Source: Mesomycoplasma ovipneumoniae
GTDB lineage: Bacteria; Bacillota_I; Bacilli_A; Mycoplasmatales; Metamycoplasmataceae
Length of the DNA stretch: 64,000 bases
Direction of reading: 5' to 3'
NCBI RefSeq assembly: GCF_038095975.1
Contig: NZ_CP146003.1
Location: 930,001-994,000, forward strand
Each line of letters opens with the position of its first letter. Within the stretch, counting starts at the first letter, position 1. A program made the position numbers and the translations under genes. This document shows positions 30,020 to 40,204 of the stretch, piece by piece. The notes below the pieces were generated by a model. That model was not told the origin of the DNA. It made no database searches and worked only from the letters and a program-made list of their open reading frames with translations.

Positions 30020-31456
30020 TTAATAAACAAATTGCACCATTTTTTCGTTTTCAACAACTAAAAAGGTGTCTCCCTTTTCGGCTCCAAAAGGTTTTAAAAC
30101 ATTACGCGCTAAATTAAAGTCACTTTTTATCGCGTTAAATTCGGAAATAGAATTAATTGAAACAAAAACTGAAGATGTTATTCCAAATCCTGAAATTAAT
30201 TTTTCATTATTTACAACACCGATAACGGCGGTATTTGGACGAAATTTAGCTATTGCTTTTAAAAGTTCACCGGTTCTTGATAGAACAACAGTATATTTTA
30301 TTTCATTTTCATAAGCAAGGTGAGCTAATTTGTGAGCAATTTTTGCTCGAGGACCTTTTGAGTTTTTGGTAATTACAGCTAACTGTTTTGTATAAAAAAG
30401 CTTATTATAGAACTCTTTTTCGGCTCTTTTATTAATAACGGCCATAACTTGAACTGATTCAACAGGGAATTGACCTTGGGCTGATTCGCCAGATAACATT
30501 GTCGCATCAGCGCCTAACTCAGTTGCTCAATAAACATCAGAAACTTCAGCACGAGTTGGTTGAGAAGATTTTTCCATTGAATCAAGCATTTGTGTTGCCA
30601 CGACAACAGTTTTTCCAGCAAAACGACATTTTCTAATTATTCTTTTTTGTTGATATGGAACTTCTTCATAAGGAACTTCGAGTCCTAAATCACCACGGGC
30701 TACCATAATTCCATCAGATAACTCGATAATTTCATCGATATTTTCAAGACCTAGTGTTGATTCGATTTTTGAAATTATTTGAATGTGAGAACCACCGTTT
30801 TCATCTAAAAGTTTACGTAATTCCTTAACATTTTCAGCTGAATTTACAAAGGATGCAGCAACATAATTAATATTTTCTGAAATCCCAAAAAGCACGTCGT
30901 TAATGTCTTTTTGAGATAAAAAAGGTAATGAAAAAGGAACGCCAGGCATATTTAGGCGCTTGTTTGGTTTTAAAATGTGGGAATTTTTTGTCTTTACAAC
31001 AACTTTTCCATCTTCAATTTCAACAACTTCTGATTGTAATTTTCCATCATCAAAAAGAACTCTATCCCCAACTTTTAAGTCTTTGTCAATTTCGTGTGAA
31101 ACAGTTATTACTTGGTCAGTTCCTTCAAAATTTTCATAAGAATCTTTATCAGTTAGGACAGTTAAATGTTGATTTGCAAGAATTTTTTGCGAACCATTAA
31201 GAATTTTACCTACACGGATTTCAGGTCCTTTTGTGTCAAGCATAATTGAAATTGGAATTTGAAGTTCTTGCGAAGCTTTGCGAGCATTTTCGAATTTTTG
31301 GCGCTGCTCTTCGTATGTTCCGTGAGAAAAATTAGCCCGAATTACACTAACTCCAGCTAAAACTAGTTGTTTTAAAACTTCATAATCTTGGGTTGATGGG
31401 CCGATTGTCGCAATTATTTTCGTTCTTTTTGAAATATAATTTTTCATTGCATTCAT
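30020..31456 (-). CDS. pyk: Pyruvate kinase
   Basis: A 478-aa glycolytic enzyme making pyruvate and ATP from phosphoenolpyruvate. Motifs: [12 protein letters not shown] at the N-terminus, '[11 protein letters not shown]', [28 protein letters not shown] with the catalytic Lys, and [14 protein letters not shown]. The C-terminal domain with [12 protein letters not shown] is complete. ATG 31456 or the ATG nine bases on could be the start. It lacks the extra PEP-utiliser domain seen in bacilli. Confidence 0.95.
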
Positions 31457-31545
31457 GATTTTTGTTTGTGTCCTTGTTTTTAGTTTTAAAATTGTTGAAA
31501 ATATATAAAAAATTATTTATAATTATAATATCAAACTAAAAAATA

Positions 31546-32337
31546 TTAGCAAATTTTTAATGTTTTTTTCAAAAAATCAGGCCCTGAACCTTCAAAATGA
31601 AGATTTTTATCAATTTTTGACTTGTTAATAAAAATTTCAAGCTCTTTTTCAGTTTGAAAATGAGGCGAAATTAAGTTTATAGTCTCCAAATTTTCTCAAT
31701 TGAATGATAAGAAAATTTGGCTAACTTCAAAATTATCAATGATAATTTTGAAGTTATTTTCAAATTTGTCAAAATTTTTAAAAAAATCAAATTTGACTTT
31801 ATAGAAATTCAACAATTTACTTTCATTTTTAAAAGAAAACTCACCAAAAATATCAATTTTTTTTGGTGAGTTTCCAACAAAAGAGTAAATATCAACATTA
31901 ATTTTGTTTGAATTAAATTTAATGGTTTGGATTTCATTGTCGGCAAATGAATCAGATTTAATTTGGCTAACTCATTCAGGAATTACGAGGTTTTCAATTT
32001 GATTACTTGCAAAAACTGAGGTATTTAATACAGTTACTTTTTCAGGAATTTTAATATTTTTTATTAAATTAGATTCAAAAGCTGAGTCTAAAATAATTTC
32101 AACATTTGGGCCAAAAACTACTTCTTCAATTTTGTTTAACATGAAAGCAGACTCGCCAATTTTTAAAAGTGAATTTGGCAAAATTAGTTTTTTAAGTTCT
32201 AAATTCATTCCTGAAAAAGCAAAATCATCAATTTCTTGAAAATTAAAGGATGATAAATCCAGAATTTTGCCTTGCAAAAATTCTGGATTTTTAATTATTT
32301 TTATCGCTTCATCGCGGGATAATCTGAAAACTTGCAC
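31546..32337 (-). CDS. Leucine-rich-repeat (BspA-like) protein
   Basis: About 263 aa. The repeats have the LRR_5 pattern: LPNSLLKIGESAF, GPNVEIILDSAF, PEKVTVLNTSVFA and 'SDSFADNEIQTIKF'. I take GTG 32337, preceded by TAGGAAAAAA, as start; a TTG at 32427 in the same frame would add 30 residues but overlap the divergent peptide gene. No signal peptide is visible with either start, unlike the related lipoprotein at 53273. It lies head to head with the Gly-Gly-leader peptide gene. Confidence 0.7.
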
Positions 32338-32411
32338 TTTTTTCCTAAATTTTTCCTTTTTTAGATGTTTTTTAGGCTTTTGACTAACTTTGGGTGAAAG
32401 GAGATACAAAT

Positions 32412-32687
32412 ATGAAAAAACAACCAAACCAAAATTTCGTTAAATTAAGCGAAAAAGATAAACATGAAACTGGGGGTGCTGGTGCTTTTGCTGTTATTTC
32501 AAATGTAGCAACTGCAGTTGGAAAAATTGCGCCTGCTTTATTGGGAATTGCCGCTGTTTATCGAACTTTTACAACAGGATCTGGTGAAATTAAAGGTCAA
32601 GATCATACTGTAAAATGAGATGACTCAAAACTCGCTAAAGCAGAAGCAGAAAAAGCACAAAAACAGCCAATTTATTTTATTTATTAA
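32412..32687 (+). CDS. Bacteriocin-like peptide with Gly-Gly leader
   Basis: A 91-aa peptide. ATG 32412 follows AAAGGAGAT. A hydrophilic 22-residue leader (NFVKLSEKDKHETGG ends it) stops at Gly21-Gly22. The rest starts with an Ala/Gly/Val-rich hydrophobic stretch (AGAFAVISNVATAV then APALLGIAAVY) and continues with a charged tail. Peptidase-C39 exporters cleave after such Gly-Gly; one is encoded at 9900-11939. Against the call: the usual hydrophobic residues at -4 and -7 of the leader are Glu and Asp, no immunity gene is adjacent, and the exporter is 20 kb away. A membrane-associated mycoplasma peptide is the alternative. Confidence 0.55.
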
Positions 32688-32734
32688 CTTAATTACTGTT
32701 AAATTTTAAATATAACAAAAAGATTTTTAAACTA

Positions 32735-33805
32735 TTATTTATAAATTAATTGTTCATTTTCTTCTTGGCCAAATTCTAAAATAAAAGCCTCGATTAAATC
32801 AGTTGCAGCCTTAATGTCAGAAATACTAATTAGACCATATGTTGAATGTAAATAGCGCTGCGGAATCGAGATGCTAACTGTAGGAGTTCCATAACCTGAA
32901 TATTGGAGTTCTTCTGCATCAGTTCCTCCACCTTGAGAAACATATCGGTAAATTGGTATGTTTCTTTCTTTGGCAATTCGGAAAATAATGTCAACAAGTC
33001 TTGGATCCATCAATGCGCCACCATCGGCAATGTCAATAGCAACTCCGGCTCCTAATTTTTGCACGCCAGGGATTGCATCCTCGGTATCATGTGCAGCACC
33101 TGTGTCAATTGCAAAAGCAACATCAGCTTTAATCATTTTTGCAACCATTTTTGCACCACGTGAACCGACTTCTTCTTGAACAGTTCCGACTAAAATTGGG
33201 TTAGATTTTAAATTTTTATTATGCAAACGGTGAGCAAGTTCGTCAATTACAACAACTCCAGCACGGTTATCTATCGCCTTTGATGCAAAATAATCTTGAT
33301 TATGCATCAAAAAACTAGGATTACTAAAGTAAATTCTGTTTCCTATTTCAACGGAAAGATCTTGGGCTTCTTTTTTTGATCTAAACCCAAAATCAAAGTA
33401 AAGATCTTTTACCATCAAGGCTTTTTCAATTTTCTGGCGCTCCATAATGTGAATTGAAGTATGACCAGCAACACCGTAAAATTCTTGGCCTAAAGAGTTT
33501 ATTAACTTAAATTTAGCACCAATTACAGCATTTCCTCAAATACCACCAACAGATTTTACTTTTATATAACCTTTTTCGGTAATGTCTAAAACAATGAAAC
33601 CAACTTCATCCATATGTGCTGCAACAACTATTTTAGGTCCAGAATTTTGCTTTTTTTGTTGCATAATTAATGACCCAAAACCGTCACGAGAATAACTTAG
33701 ATCAAGATTAGCAGTTGATCTTTTTAATTCAGTAACAATTTCATCCTCATAACGGGACATTCCATCAATATCGCAATATTTTTTTAATTTTTCTAATATT
33801 TGCAT
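32735..33805 (-). CDS. M42-family aminopeptidase (glutamyl/PepA-like)
   Basis: A 356-aa dinuclear metallopeptidase of family M42. Ligands are visible in order: His in AAHMDEVG, Asp in KAIDNRAG, the Glu pair in VQEEVGSRG, Asp in AIDTGA, and His in QRYLHS. One frame over two apparent ORFs by TGA = Trp (GGIWGNAV). It should trim acidic or other N-terminal residues from peptides, feeding amino acid supply in an organism without biosynthesis. Similar M42 enzymes have been reported on mycoplasma surfaces, but no signal peptide is present here. Confidence 0.88.
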
Positions 33806-33851
33806 AACAAATTCCTTTAAACGTTTTTGATATAAAATTATACACTTTTTT

Positions 33852-34511
33852 CTATAAATTCCAATTAATTTGCTCTTTATTTTTCAGTTTTAAAAAATCA
33901 TTGATTTTTTCAAAAACTCTTGAATTTTCTAGTGATCTCCAAAAACCTAAGAGCGAAGGGTGTGAATAAAAAAATACTTTTTGAGCAGAAAAGTCAACAT
34001 TTTTAAGGCAAGTTTTAGCTTTTTGACCTAAAATTAAAAAGACGATGTCTTTTTTGTTAGCCACAATAAAATTTATTAAATTAAGACTAAAAGTTTGTCA
34101 TCCTATTTTTTCATGTGAATTAGGGGTTGATTCTCTGACAGAAAGAACTGTATTTAGCAGTAAAACGCCTTGTTTTGCTCAATTTTGCAAATTTCCGTCT
34201 GTTTTTGAAAAGTTTGGATATGATTTTTTTATTTCAGAAAAAATATTTTTAAGCGACGGTGGTAAAATTTTGGCTCGACTGGAAAAAGCAAGTCCATCTG
34301 CTTGTCCTTTTTGATGATAAGGGTCTTGACCGACAATTACTATTTTTAAATTTTCAAGACTTGTTAGCTCGATGGCACGAAATAAATCTTGTTTTTGTGG
34401 GTATATTTGATAATTTTTGTATTCCATTTCTAGTGTTTTTTCAAGCTGTTGGAAATAAGTTTTTTTAATTTCTTGTTCTAAAAAAGTGGCAAAAGTTGGG
34501 CTAGATTTCAT
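33852..34511 (-). CDS. ung: Uracil-DNA glycosylase
   Basis: A 219-aa family 1 enzyme removing uracil from DNA. The catalytic water-activating Asp is in VIVGQDPYHQKGQADGLAFS, and the C-terminal loop HPSLLGFW replaces the usual HPSPLSAHR. Two apparent ORFs join by TGA = Trp. High AT content makes uracil repair important. It faces rplU divergently. Confidence 0.92.
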
Positions 34512-34567
34512 AGGTCAAATTATAACAAACTAAAAAAATAATTTTTTTGATTTTTTAATAAAAGTGG

Positions 34568-34573
34568 TATAAT
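34568..34573 (+). promoter_or_regulatory. -10 box of rplU-rpmA
   Basis: TATAAT with a preceding TGG, about 100 bases before rplU. Confidence 0.65.
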
Positions 34574-34589
34574 TTCTTTGTTTATTTTG

Positions 34590-34660
34590 TTAAACCATCC
34601 CATACCAAAAAGGTTAAAATCTAAATAATATCAGTATTTAGTGCCTTTAGGATGATTATT
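34590..34660 (+). promoter_or_regulatory. Possible L21 leader
   Basis: CCATCC near 34594 can pair with GGATGAT near 34650, enclosing a smaller hairpin. Position before rplU fits the L21 leader family of Firmicutes; no alignment was possible. Confidence 0.4.
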
Positions 34661-34674
34661 CATAGGAGCATCTT

Positions 34675-34974
34675 ATGTTTGCAATTATTAAAACCGGTGG
34701 TAAACAGCTTTTAGTTGAAAAGGATCAAACAATTTTTATTGAAAAAATTGATAAAAATGAAGGTGAAAACGTAATTTTCACAGATGTTCTTTTTATTAAT
34801 GGAAAAATTGGAACTCCTTTTGTTGAAAATGCAACTGTTGTTGGCGTTGTCGAAAAGCAAGGCCGTGGTAAAAAAATTGTCGTTTACCGTCACAATCCAA
34901 AATCAACTCACAAACGTAAATTAGGGCACAGACAACCCTTTACCCGCGTAAAAATAACAGAATTGAAGGGATAA
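34675..34974 (+). CDS. rplU: 50S ribosomal protein L21
   Basis: A 99-aa protein ([18 protein letters not shown]) with the C-terminal [16 protein letters not shown] typical of L21. rpmA follows after 7 bases. The small gene (ysxB/prp) that usually lies between the two in Firmicutes is absent. Confidence 0.96.
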   Translation: MFAIIKTGGKQLLVEKDQTIFIEKIDKNEGENVIFTDVLFINGKIGTPFVENATVVGVVEKQGRGKKIVVYRHNPKSTHKRKLGHRQPFTRVKITELKG

Positions 34975-34981
34975 TTTAGAA

Positions 34982-35236
34982 ATGGCAAAGACCAAAGCTG
35001 GTGGTTCTACCAAGAATGGCCGTGATTCGATAGGTCGTAGACTCGGTCAAAAAATCGCTGATGGACAATTTGCGCTAACTGGTTCAATAATTTACCGTCA
35101 AAGGGGAACTAAAATTTACCCTGGATTAAATGTTGGAATTGGTGGCGATGATACTTTATTTGCACTTGCAGATGGAATTGTAAAATTTCATAAAACTAGA
35201 AAGCGCAAATATGCAACAGTTATTGTTAGCGATTAA
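34982..35236 (+). CDS. rpmA: 50S ribosomal protein L27
   Basis: An 84-aa protein starting [16 protein letters not shown]. The N-terminal extension that Firmicutes L27 carries and Prp protease removes is missing, which agrees with the absence of prp between rplU and rpmA. Confidence 0.96.
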   Translation: MAKTKAGGSTKNGRDSIGRRLGQKIADGQFALTGSIIYRQRGTKIYPGLNVGIGGDDTLFALADGIVKFHKTRKRKYATVIVSD

Positions 35237-35241
35237 AATTT

Positions 35242-35275
35242 AAAAAAGCTGACACTTTGGGTGTTAGCTTTTTTA
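35242..35275 (+). terminator. Terminator of rplU-rpmA
   Basis: AAAAAAGCTgACAC-tttg-GGTGTtAGCTTTTTT, a strong stem with T-run directly after rpmA. A degenerate copy is at 38219-38252. Confidence 0.85.
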
Positions 35276-35307
35276 AATTTTCAAATGCAACAAAAAGGAG
35301 AATTCTA

Positions 35308-35640
35308 ATGTCAAGACACTTTATAAAAGACGAGTTTGATATGATTTATAAAATTAACAGTGAATTTGGATTAAAACAAACAATAAATTATATAAATGAT
35401 ATTTCGCCAGATACAAATTTTATAACCAGAAAACATCTAGATCTAAGAACCAAAAAAATTATTCGATGCTATAATAATGGTATGCAAGATCAATTATTAA
35501 ATAAAAAGGGTGCCAACAAAAAGCCGGGCAGTCGCAAACCTAAAAAACAAATTGAACCTGATTGAAACGAATTTACAATAGAAGAATTAATAGAAATAGC
35601 TAAGAGATATTACGAAATAACTAAAGATAAATCAGAATAA
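35308..35640 (+). CDS. IS3-type transposase OrfA-like remnant
   Basis: A 110-aa basic protein with a good site (AAAAGGAG) and ATG 35308. The N-terminal ~55 residues could form a helix-turn-helix (TINYINDIS.. then FITRKHLDLRTKK), followed by KKGANKKPGSRKPKK and an acidic end 'EFTIEELIEIAKRYYEITKD'. This build resembles the OrfA part of IS3/IS150-family transposases of mycoplasmas. No OrfB with a DDE domain follows, so it is a remnant or an independent regulator. It directly borders the restriction-modification genes. Confidence 0.45.
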
Positions 35641-35664
35641 GGAAAACTTAGCGAACCAAAAAAA

Positions 35665-36855
35665 CTAAATATTCCCAGAATTTCTTAAATAAAGATTATC
35701 TAAAATATCATCAGTAATTTTTTCTTTTGGAAGATCGGTAATTTTTTTAGATATATGCTCGCATGTTTGTGGTGAGTTGCAACACTTAACCACCAATTTT
35801 CCATTTTTGGAATCTCATGTAAATTTATTTCTATCAAACTGAGTATGTGAGTTTTTATCTAAAGCTATTAAATTATGAGCTTCTGTGATTTTTTTAACAA
35901 AGCGTTGTACTTCATGACTGGCAAGTTTATAGCTTTCCATATTTACTAGTTTTACTATTTTATCTTTAATTCTTTCAACTGGGAAAATATGTGCCCTGTC
36001 TAAATAAATTTGTTTATTCAAATCAAGAATATTAATAGAATCTATCTTAATTTTTTGAATTTTTGTTCTTTCTTTTTCTACTAAAGAATTAATTTGATCT
36101 AATGATAAGTACTTTTTAATTTCTGCTAAAATTTTCTTGCCACTTTCTTTACTGGATTTTTTGCTAGTGAGTTTTACTAATGATTGATAAACTTTATGAA
36201 GTTTTGAATTTTTAGGAGCATCTTTAAATCTATCAAAATAATTTTCACCATCTTCGAATAAATCATCATCCTTATAAATACCATAATATTCATCATATTC
36301 ATAATTATTATTTTTAAAATCAGAATAATATGTGAAAAAGAGTGCAAAATAACTGATATTTTTATCAAAATTTTCCTCATCATCTAAAATAATAGGAGCA
36401 TTTTTAGGTATAAATAATTCTCCACCTGGGTTGGAACCATAGATAAATTTATATAAATTTTTAATTGTGGTTAAAAAATTTGGTTTTCGTAATAGTTTAT
36501 TTAAGCGTTTAATTTCACCTTTATTTAAGATTTGTAAATCATCTTGATTATAAATTTTAGATTTATCTTTTCTATCTTTTTGAACAACTTTTTGCTTAAG
36601 ACTATTAAAAAACTCTTCCCTTTTTTTATAATAGCAACAACTTGTTTTATTAATATCGTGTTGTTCATGTTTTTCTCTATGACTTTGAGTTACTAATTTA
36701 GACATGACACAACTATTAATTTGAATATAAAAATGATGAATTACTAAACTTTCAATATCATAAACAAAAAATATTTCCCCTTTAAATTGTGGTTTATTTT
36801 TGTTTTCTGATTTGCTTTTAATTTTTAATTTACTCCATCTCAAAGTTGCACTCAT
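35665..36855 (-). CDS. HNH-family type II restriction endonuclease (putative)
   Basis: A 396-aa protein. The C-terminal third holds an HNH-type site: DRAHIFPVERIKD (first His), EAHNLIALDKNSHTQFDRN (Asn and second His). The tail includes paired Cys and His (VKCCNSPQTCEH). The N-terminal part is charged and unclassified. The start ATG 36853-36855 lies 4 bases after the methyltransferase stop, with AAGGAG inside that gene's last codons. Pairing with a C5 methyltransferase makes a restriction enzyme most likely. Recognition sequence cannot be told from sequence alone. Confidence 0.72.
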
Positions 36856-36858
36856 CTA

Positions 36859-38069
36859 TTACTCCTTTTCTAAAAGCAAAACAATTTTTTCAAATAGTGC
36901 TTTTAGAACTTCGATAGATATTGAATTACCAGCTAAAAATATTATAGATTTTGGTGGAACTAAATTTGTTTTATAAATTTTATGAGCATCACGTGCTGTA
37001 AAACCCATATATTTAAAGGACTCATAAAAATTTATTTCTCTTATATAGTTTTCTTGAATCAAAAATTTAAGTCTAGAGTTAGCCCCTGATGCTGTAAGTG
37101 TTGGCCCGAAAAAGTCAGGATAATAAATATAGTTTTCAGAATTAAATTTAGTAAAATTAATAATTTCCCTTTTCTTAATACTTGAGTTTGTTATTCTAGG
37201 GGTTGTTAGTTGATATTTAAAAATTTTGCTAGCTAGATTTTCTTCATTTGGTAGATGAGTAAAATCTAAAATCTTCTTTAAATTATTGTTATGTTTTATT
37301 GGGGTTGGTCATTCAAATTTTTTATTAGTCAACCAAGAAACCATGAAAACTCTTTGTCTATTTTGAGATGAGCCAAAATCAGTAGAGTTTAAAATTTTTC
37401 ATTTACTTTGGTAGCCTAAAGTTTTTAAAAAATTAATTCAATTATTAAATTCAGCACGAAATTTTTGACTAGCTAAATTTTTTACATTTTCCATCAACAA
37501 AACTTTAGGTAAATTATCTAAATTATTTTCTAAAATTCTTTTAATTTGCCAAAGTAGCCCGCTTCTTGTTGAAGGGTTAAGACCTTTTTGTAATCCTTGT
37601 GTCGATAAGTCTTGGCAAGGGAAAGAATAAGTAAAAATATCTATATTTTTAGGTATTTGATTAACTTGATTAATATCTGAATATCAAGGATAATAATTAT
37701 TTTTATTATCCTTAGATAGAGAAGAGAGAGAGAGAGAGACGGATTATTGAGCATTTTTAAAAAATAAGGATAAATTTTACGCAATTTATCTTCCTTCATT
37801 TTTTGAAAATAATTTTTAGACACTAAATTTTTGCTATCTATTGAAAGCCTTAATGAAGAAAGTTGATCAATAATTACTTCTATTGGCGTTTTTGTATCTG
37901 CTGGTAAGACTTCATAATTAATAATTTGATAAGAAATAATAGCGTGAATATATCACTCAATAATTCCTAATGATTCAACTTCAAAATTTAGAGTTTTTCC
38001 TACCAATTTGAGCGCACGTAATTGTGATCCTAGACCAGCAAAAGCTTCAAAAATAGTTATTTTTTTCAT
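36859..38069 (-). CDS. Phase-variable C5-cytosine DNA methyltransferase, OFF in this sequence
   Basis: C5-methyltransferase motifs are all present but split over two frames. Motif I FEAFAGLGS starts at residue 8. A (TC)8 tract at 37724-37739 then shifts the frame, and translation stops at 37641 after 142 codons. Beyond the tract the other frame holds motif IV SFPCQDLS (catalytic Cys), motif VI MENV, motif VIII QNRQRVF, and motif IX-X with AGNSISIEVLKALF, ending at 36859. The total is 1211 bases; with one TC unit fewer it is 403 codons exactly. So 7 (or 10) units give a 402-aa enzyme. The HNH nuclease gene follows directly. Confidence 0.85.
37724..37739 (-). repeat. (TC)8 tract controlling the methyltransferase frame
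   Basis: Eight exact dinucleotide units, (GA)8 on plus. Downstream of it TTCTCTATCTAAG continues without repeat. Dinucleotide tracts of this kind change length by slipped-strand mispairing. Confidence 0.9.
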
Positions 38070-38218
38070 AAATAACCTTTCTTCAAAAATTACTTTATAT
38101 TATAACGCGTAATAAAAACTTAAAGTAAATTCAAAGACTATAGAAATCGTAAATTTTACAAAAAGTGTGTAAATTTATAGCAAATTTTTAAAAAAACCAG
38201 ACCAAAATAAACCAAGAC

Positions 38219-38252
38219 AAAAAAGTTAACAGTAAGGTGTTGGCTTTTTTTC
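38219..38252 (+). terminator. Terminator-like hairpin, degenerate copy of the rpmA terminator
   Basis: GTTAACA/TGTTGGC stem with T7. It shares most bases with 35242-35275, and the two bracket the transposase remnant and restriction-modification genes. Confidence 0.55.
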
Positions 38253-38297
38253 CGAGTTTATTTTTTAATTTTGTTTATTTTTTAGAGCAAAAATCTA

Positions 38298-38328
38298 AAA
38301 AAAATTAGTTAGATCAGCCTAAATTTTT
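38298..38328 (+). repeat. Direct repeat left of element copy 4
   Basis: 31 bases equal to 38908-38938 apart from one G/C difference. The right copy is the end of pgi, so the left copy is a duplicated target. Confidence 0.75.
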
Positions 38329-38907
38329 AACTCCTGAGTTTGACAGTTTGATGGCAAAAATTCACTTTTAGTGAATGTGAATTTGCAAAAAATACCCGTA
38401 AATGCTTGTTTTTTTTAGGCTAAAACCTTAATTTTTATAGTTTAGAAATTAACCTTTTGAAAAAAATGTTTGGCCTAAAATAAAATTATGTTATAATAAG
38501 ACTCACTAAGAATAAATTAATAAATTTTGATATTGAATTAAGGGGAAATTAGTTATGTTTTTGTCATAAAAAAATTAGAAAATGCGAATTATCCATTATG
38601 TTTTTAAATATGATGGAATGCCTTAAATTTACCCGTTTAGAAATCTTTGAATTTATGGCTTTTGGTTATTGTTCTTTCAAAACTTCATATATTTTTTTAG
38701 GCTCACTGTAAATAAAAATGAGTTTTCTATTTGCATTGAGTTTAAATAGTAGTTGTATTTTTTCTTTCGTGATGGTCAGATTTAAAATTTAGTGTTTTTG
38801 CTTTGTAGTTATTATTCCTGAATTTGCCAAAAAAGTTAAAAAAGTGCCCAAAAAATCGGACACTTTTTTAAGATTGGCTCATCAAACTGGGGAGATCAGG
38901 AAAATGC
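38329..38907 (+). repeat. Dispersed RNA element, copy 4
   Basis: A complete but internally shortened copy (579 bases). The left end CCTGAGTTTGACAGTTTGAT and the reverse complement of the right end CCTGATCTCCCCAGTTTGAT are inverted repeats. The promoter (TTGGCC, TATAAT near 38492), AAGGGGAAA site and ORF ATG-TTT-TTG-TCA-TAA (38555-38569) are kept, as are both hairpins. It is inserted at the 3' end of pgi. The gap 38070-38914 holds nothing else apart from the hairpin at 38219. Confidence 0.82.
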
Positions 38908-38938
38908 AAAAAAATTACTTAGATCAGCCTAAATTTTT
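38908..38938 (+). repeat. Direct repeat right of element copy 4 (pgi 3' end)
   Basis: Covers the last codons and stop of pgi and matches 38298-38328 at 30 of 31 positions. Confidence 0.75.
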
Positions 38939-40204
38939 CACTAACTCTTTTTTGTAATCTTCAACACCAGGTTGATTAAATGGATTAACTCCGAGCAAAT
39001 AAGCCGACATTGCGCATGCTTTTTCAAAAAACATTACTAAATGACCGAATGTTTTTGGCGAGCTATCTTCAACTTGAATTACAAAATTAGGGTTGTTTCC
39101 TTGCTCTGAATGCGCTAGTGTTGTTGCTAAAAATGCTTGATAATTAATTTCATTTACAGTTTTTCCTGAAAGTGTGTTAATTTTTGTTTCAAAAGTTGGC
39201 AACTTTTTAATTTCAATGTCAAATTTTGGTTTCTTTATATAAATAACAGTTTGAAAAAAATTTTTAGTTCCTGATTGAATAAATTGGCCAAGTGAATGCA
39301 AATCTGTAGTAAAAATTGCAGAAGCTGGAAAAATTCCTTTTAAATCTTTTCCTTCAGATTCACCAAAAAGTTGTTTTCACCACTCATTAAAATACATTAA
39401 AAATGGTTCATATGAAACTAAAATTTCAGTTTTATAGTCGTGATTTTTGTAAAGTAAAAAACGAGAAAGTGCGTATTTATAGGCTAAATTTTCTTCAACA
39501 AGCTCTTTTGAATAACTCTTGTGTGCTTGTTTTGCTCCTTCAATTACCTCAAAAACATCAATTCCAGCAAATATCATTGGAAAAAATCCAACAGATGAAA
39601 GAACGCTAAAACGGCCACCAATTGAGTCAATAACTTCAAATGTTTCAAAATTATTTGCTTTCGCTATTTCTAAAAGTTCGCCAGATTTAAAACCTGTTGT
39701 AACAAAAGTCCTATTTTTTGCTTCTTTTTCACCAACTTGATCAACTAAAAATTGGTATAAAATTTGAAATGTAACTGCTGGCTCAATTGTTGATCCAGAT
39801 TTGGAAATAACATTAATTGCGAATTTTTTTGTCTTTAAATATTCAAGTTTCTGGGCTAAATCTGTTGATGACAGCGAATTTCCTAAAAAAATAACCTCAG
39901 GTTTATTATCAAAAGGGCCAAGACCACCTGTAAAATCAATAGCAGCTTTTGCTCCCAAATATGAACCACCAATTCCAATTACAACTAAAATATTAATAGA
40001 GTCTTCATGTAATTTTTGGATTTTTTGCTGCATTTTTTTGATTTCATCAAAATTAACAGCAGAACTAGGAAAATCATTTCACCCTAAAAAATTAATATCA
40101 GGACTAGATTTTGAATTAATTTTCTCGTGAATTTTAGCAACTTTTTGTTGAAATTCACTATAATTCAGGTTTATTTTTGACTTTATTTCTAAACTTAGAC
40201 TCAT
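38915..40204 (-). CDS. pgi: Glucose-6-phosphate isomerase
   Basis: A 429-aa glycolytic isomerase. Visible: VIGIGGSYLGAKAAI, FLGNSLSSTDL, ISKSGSTIEPAVTFQ, GGRFSVLSSVG, and EQGNNPNFVIQV. ATG 40204 follows GAGGAG. The last codons run through a TGA (GWSK) to TAA at 38915. It overlaps the S1 gene by 47 bases. The 31-base repeat at its end shows that element copy 4 inserted there without changing the protein. Confidence 0.95.

Noticed and set aside
30928..31200. 90-codon plus-strand frame inside pyk
   Set aside because: Antisense to conserved pyruvate kinase sequence, composition Leu/Gln-rich as expected of a shadow.
37641..37823. Short ORF across the TC tract as a separate gene
   Set aside because: Its first part is the methyltransferase frame and the rest is a frame-shifted run-out.
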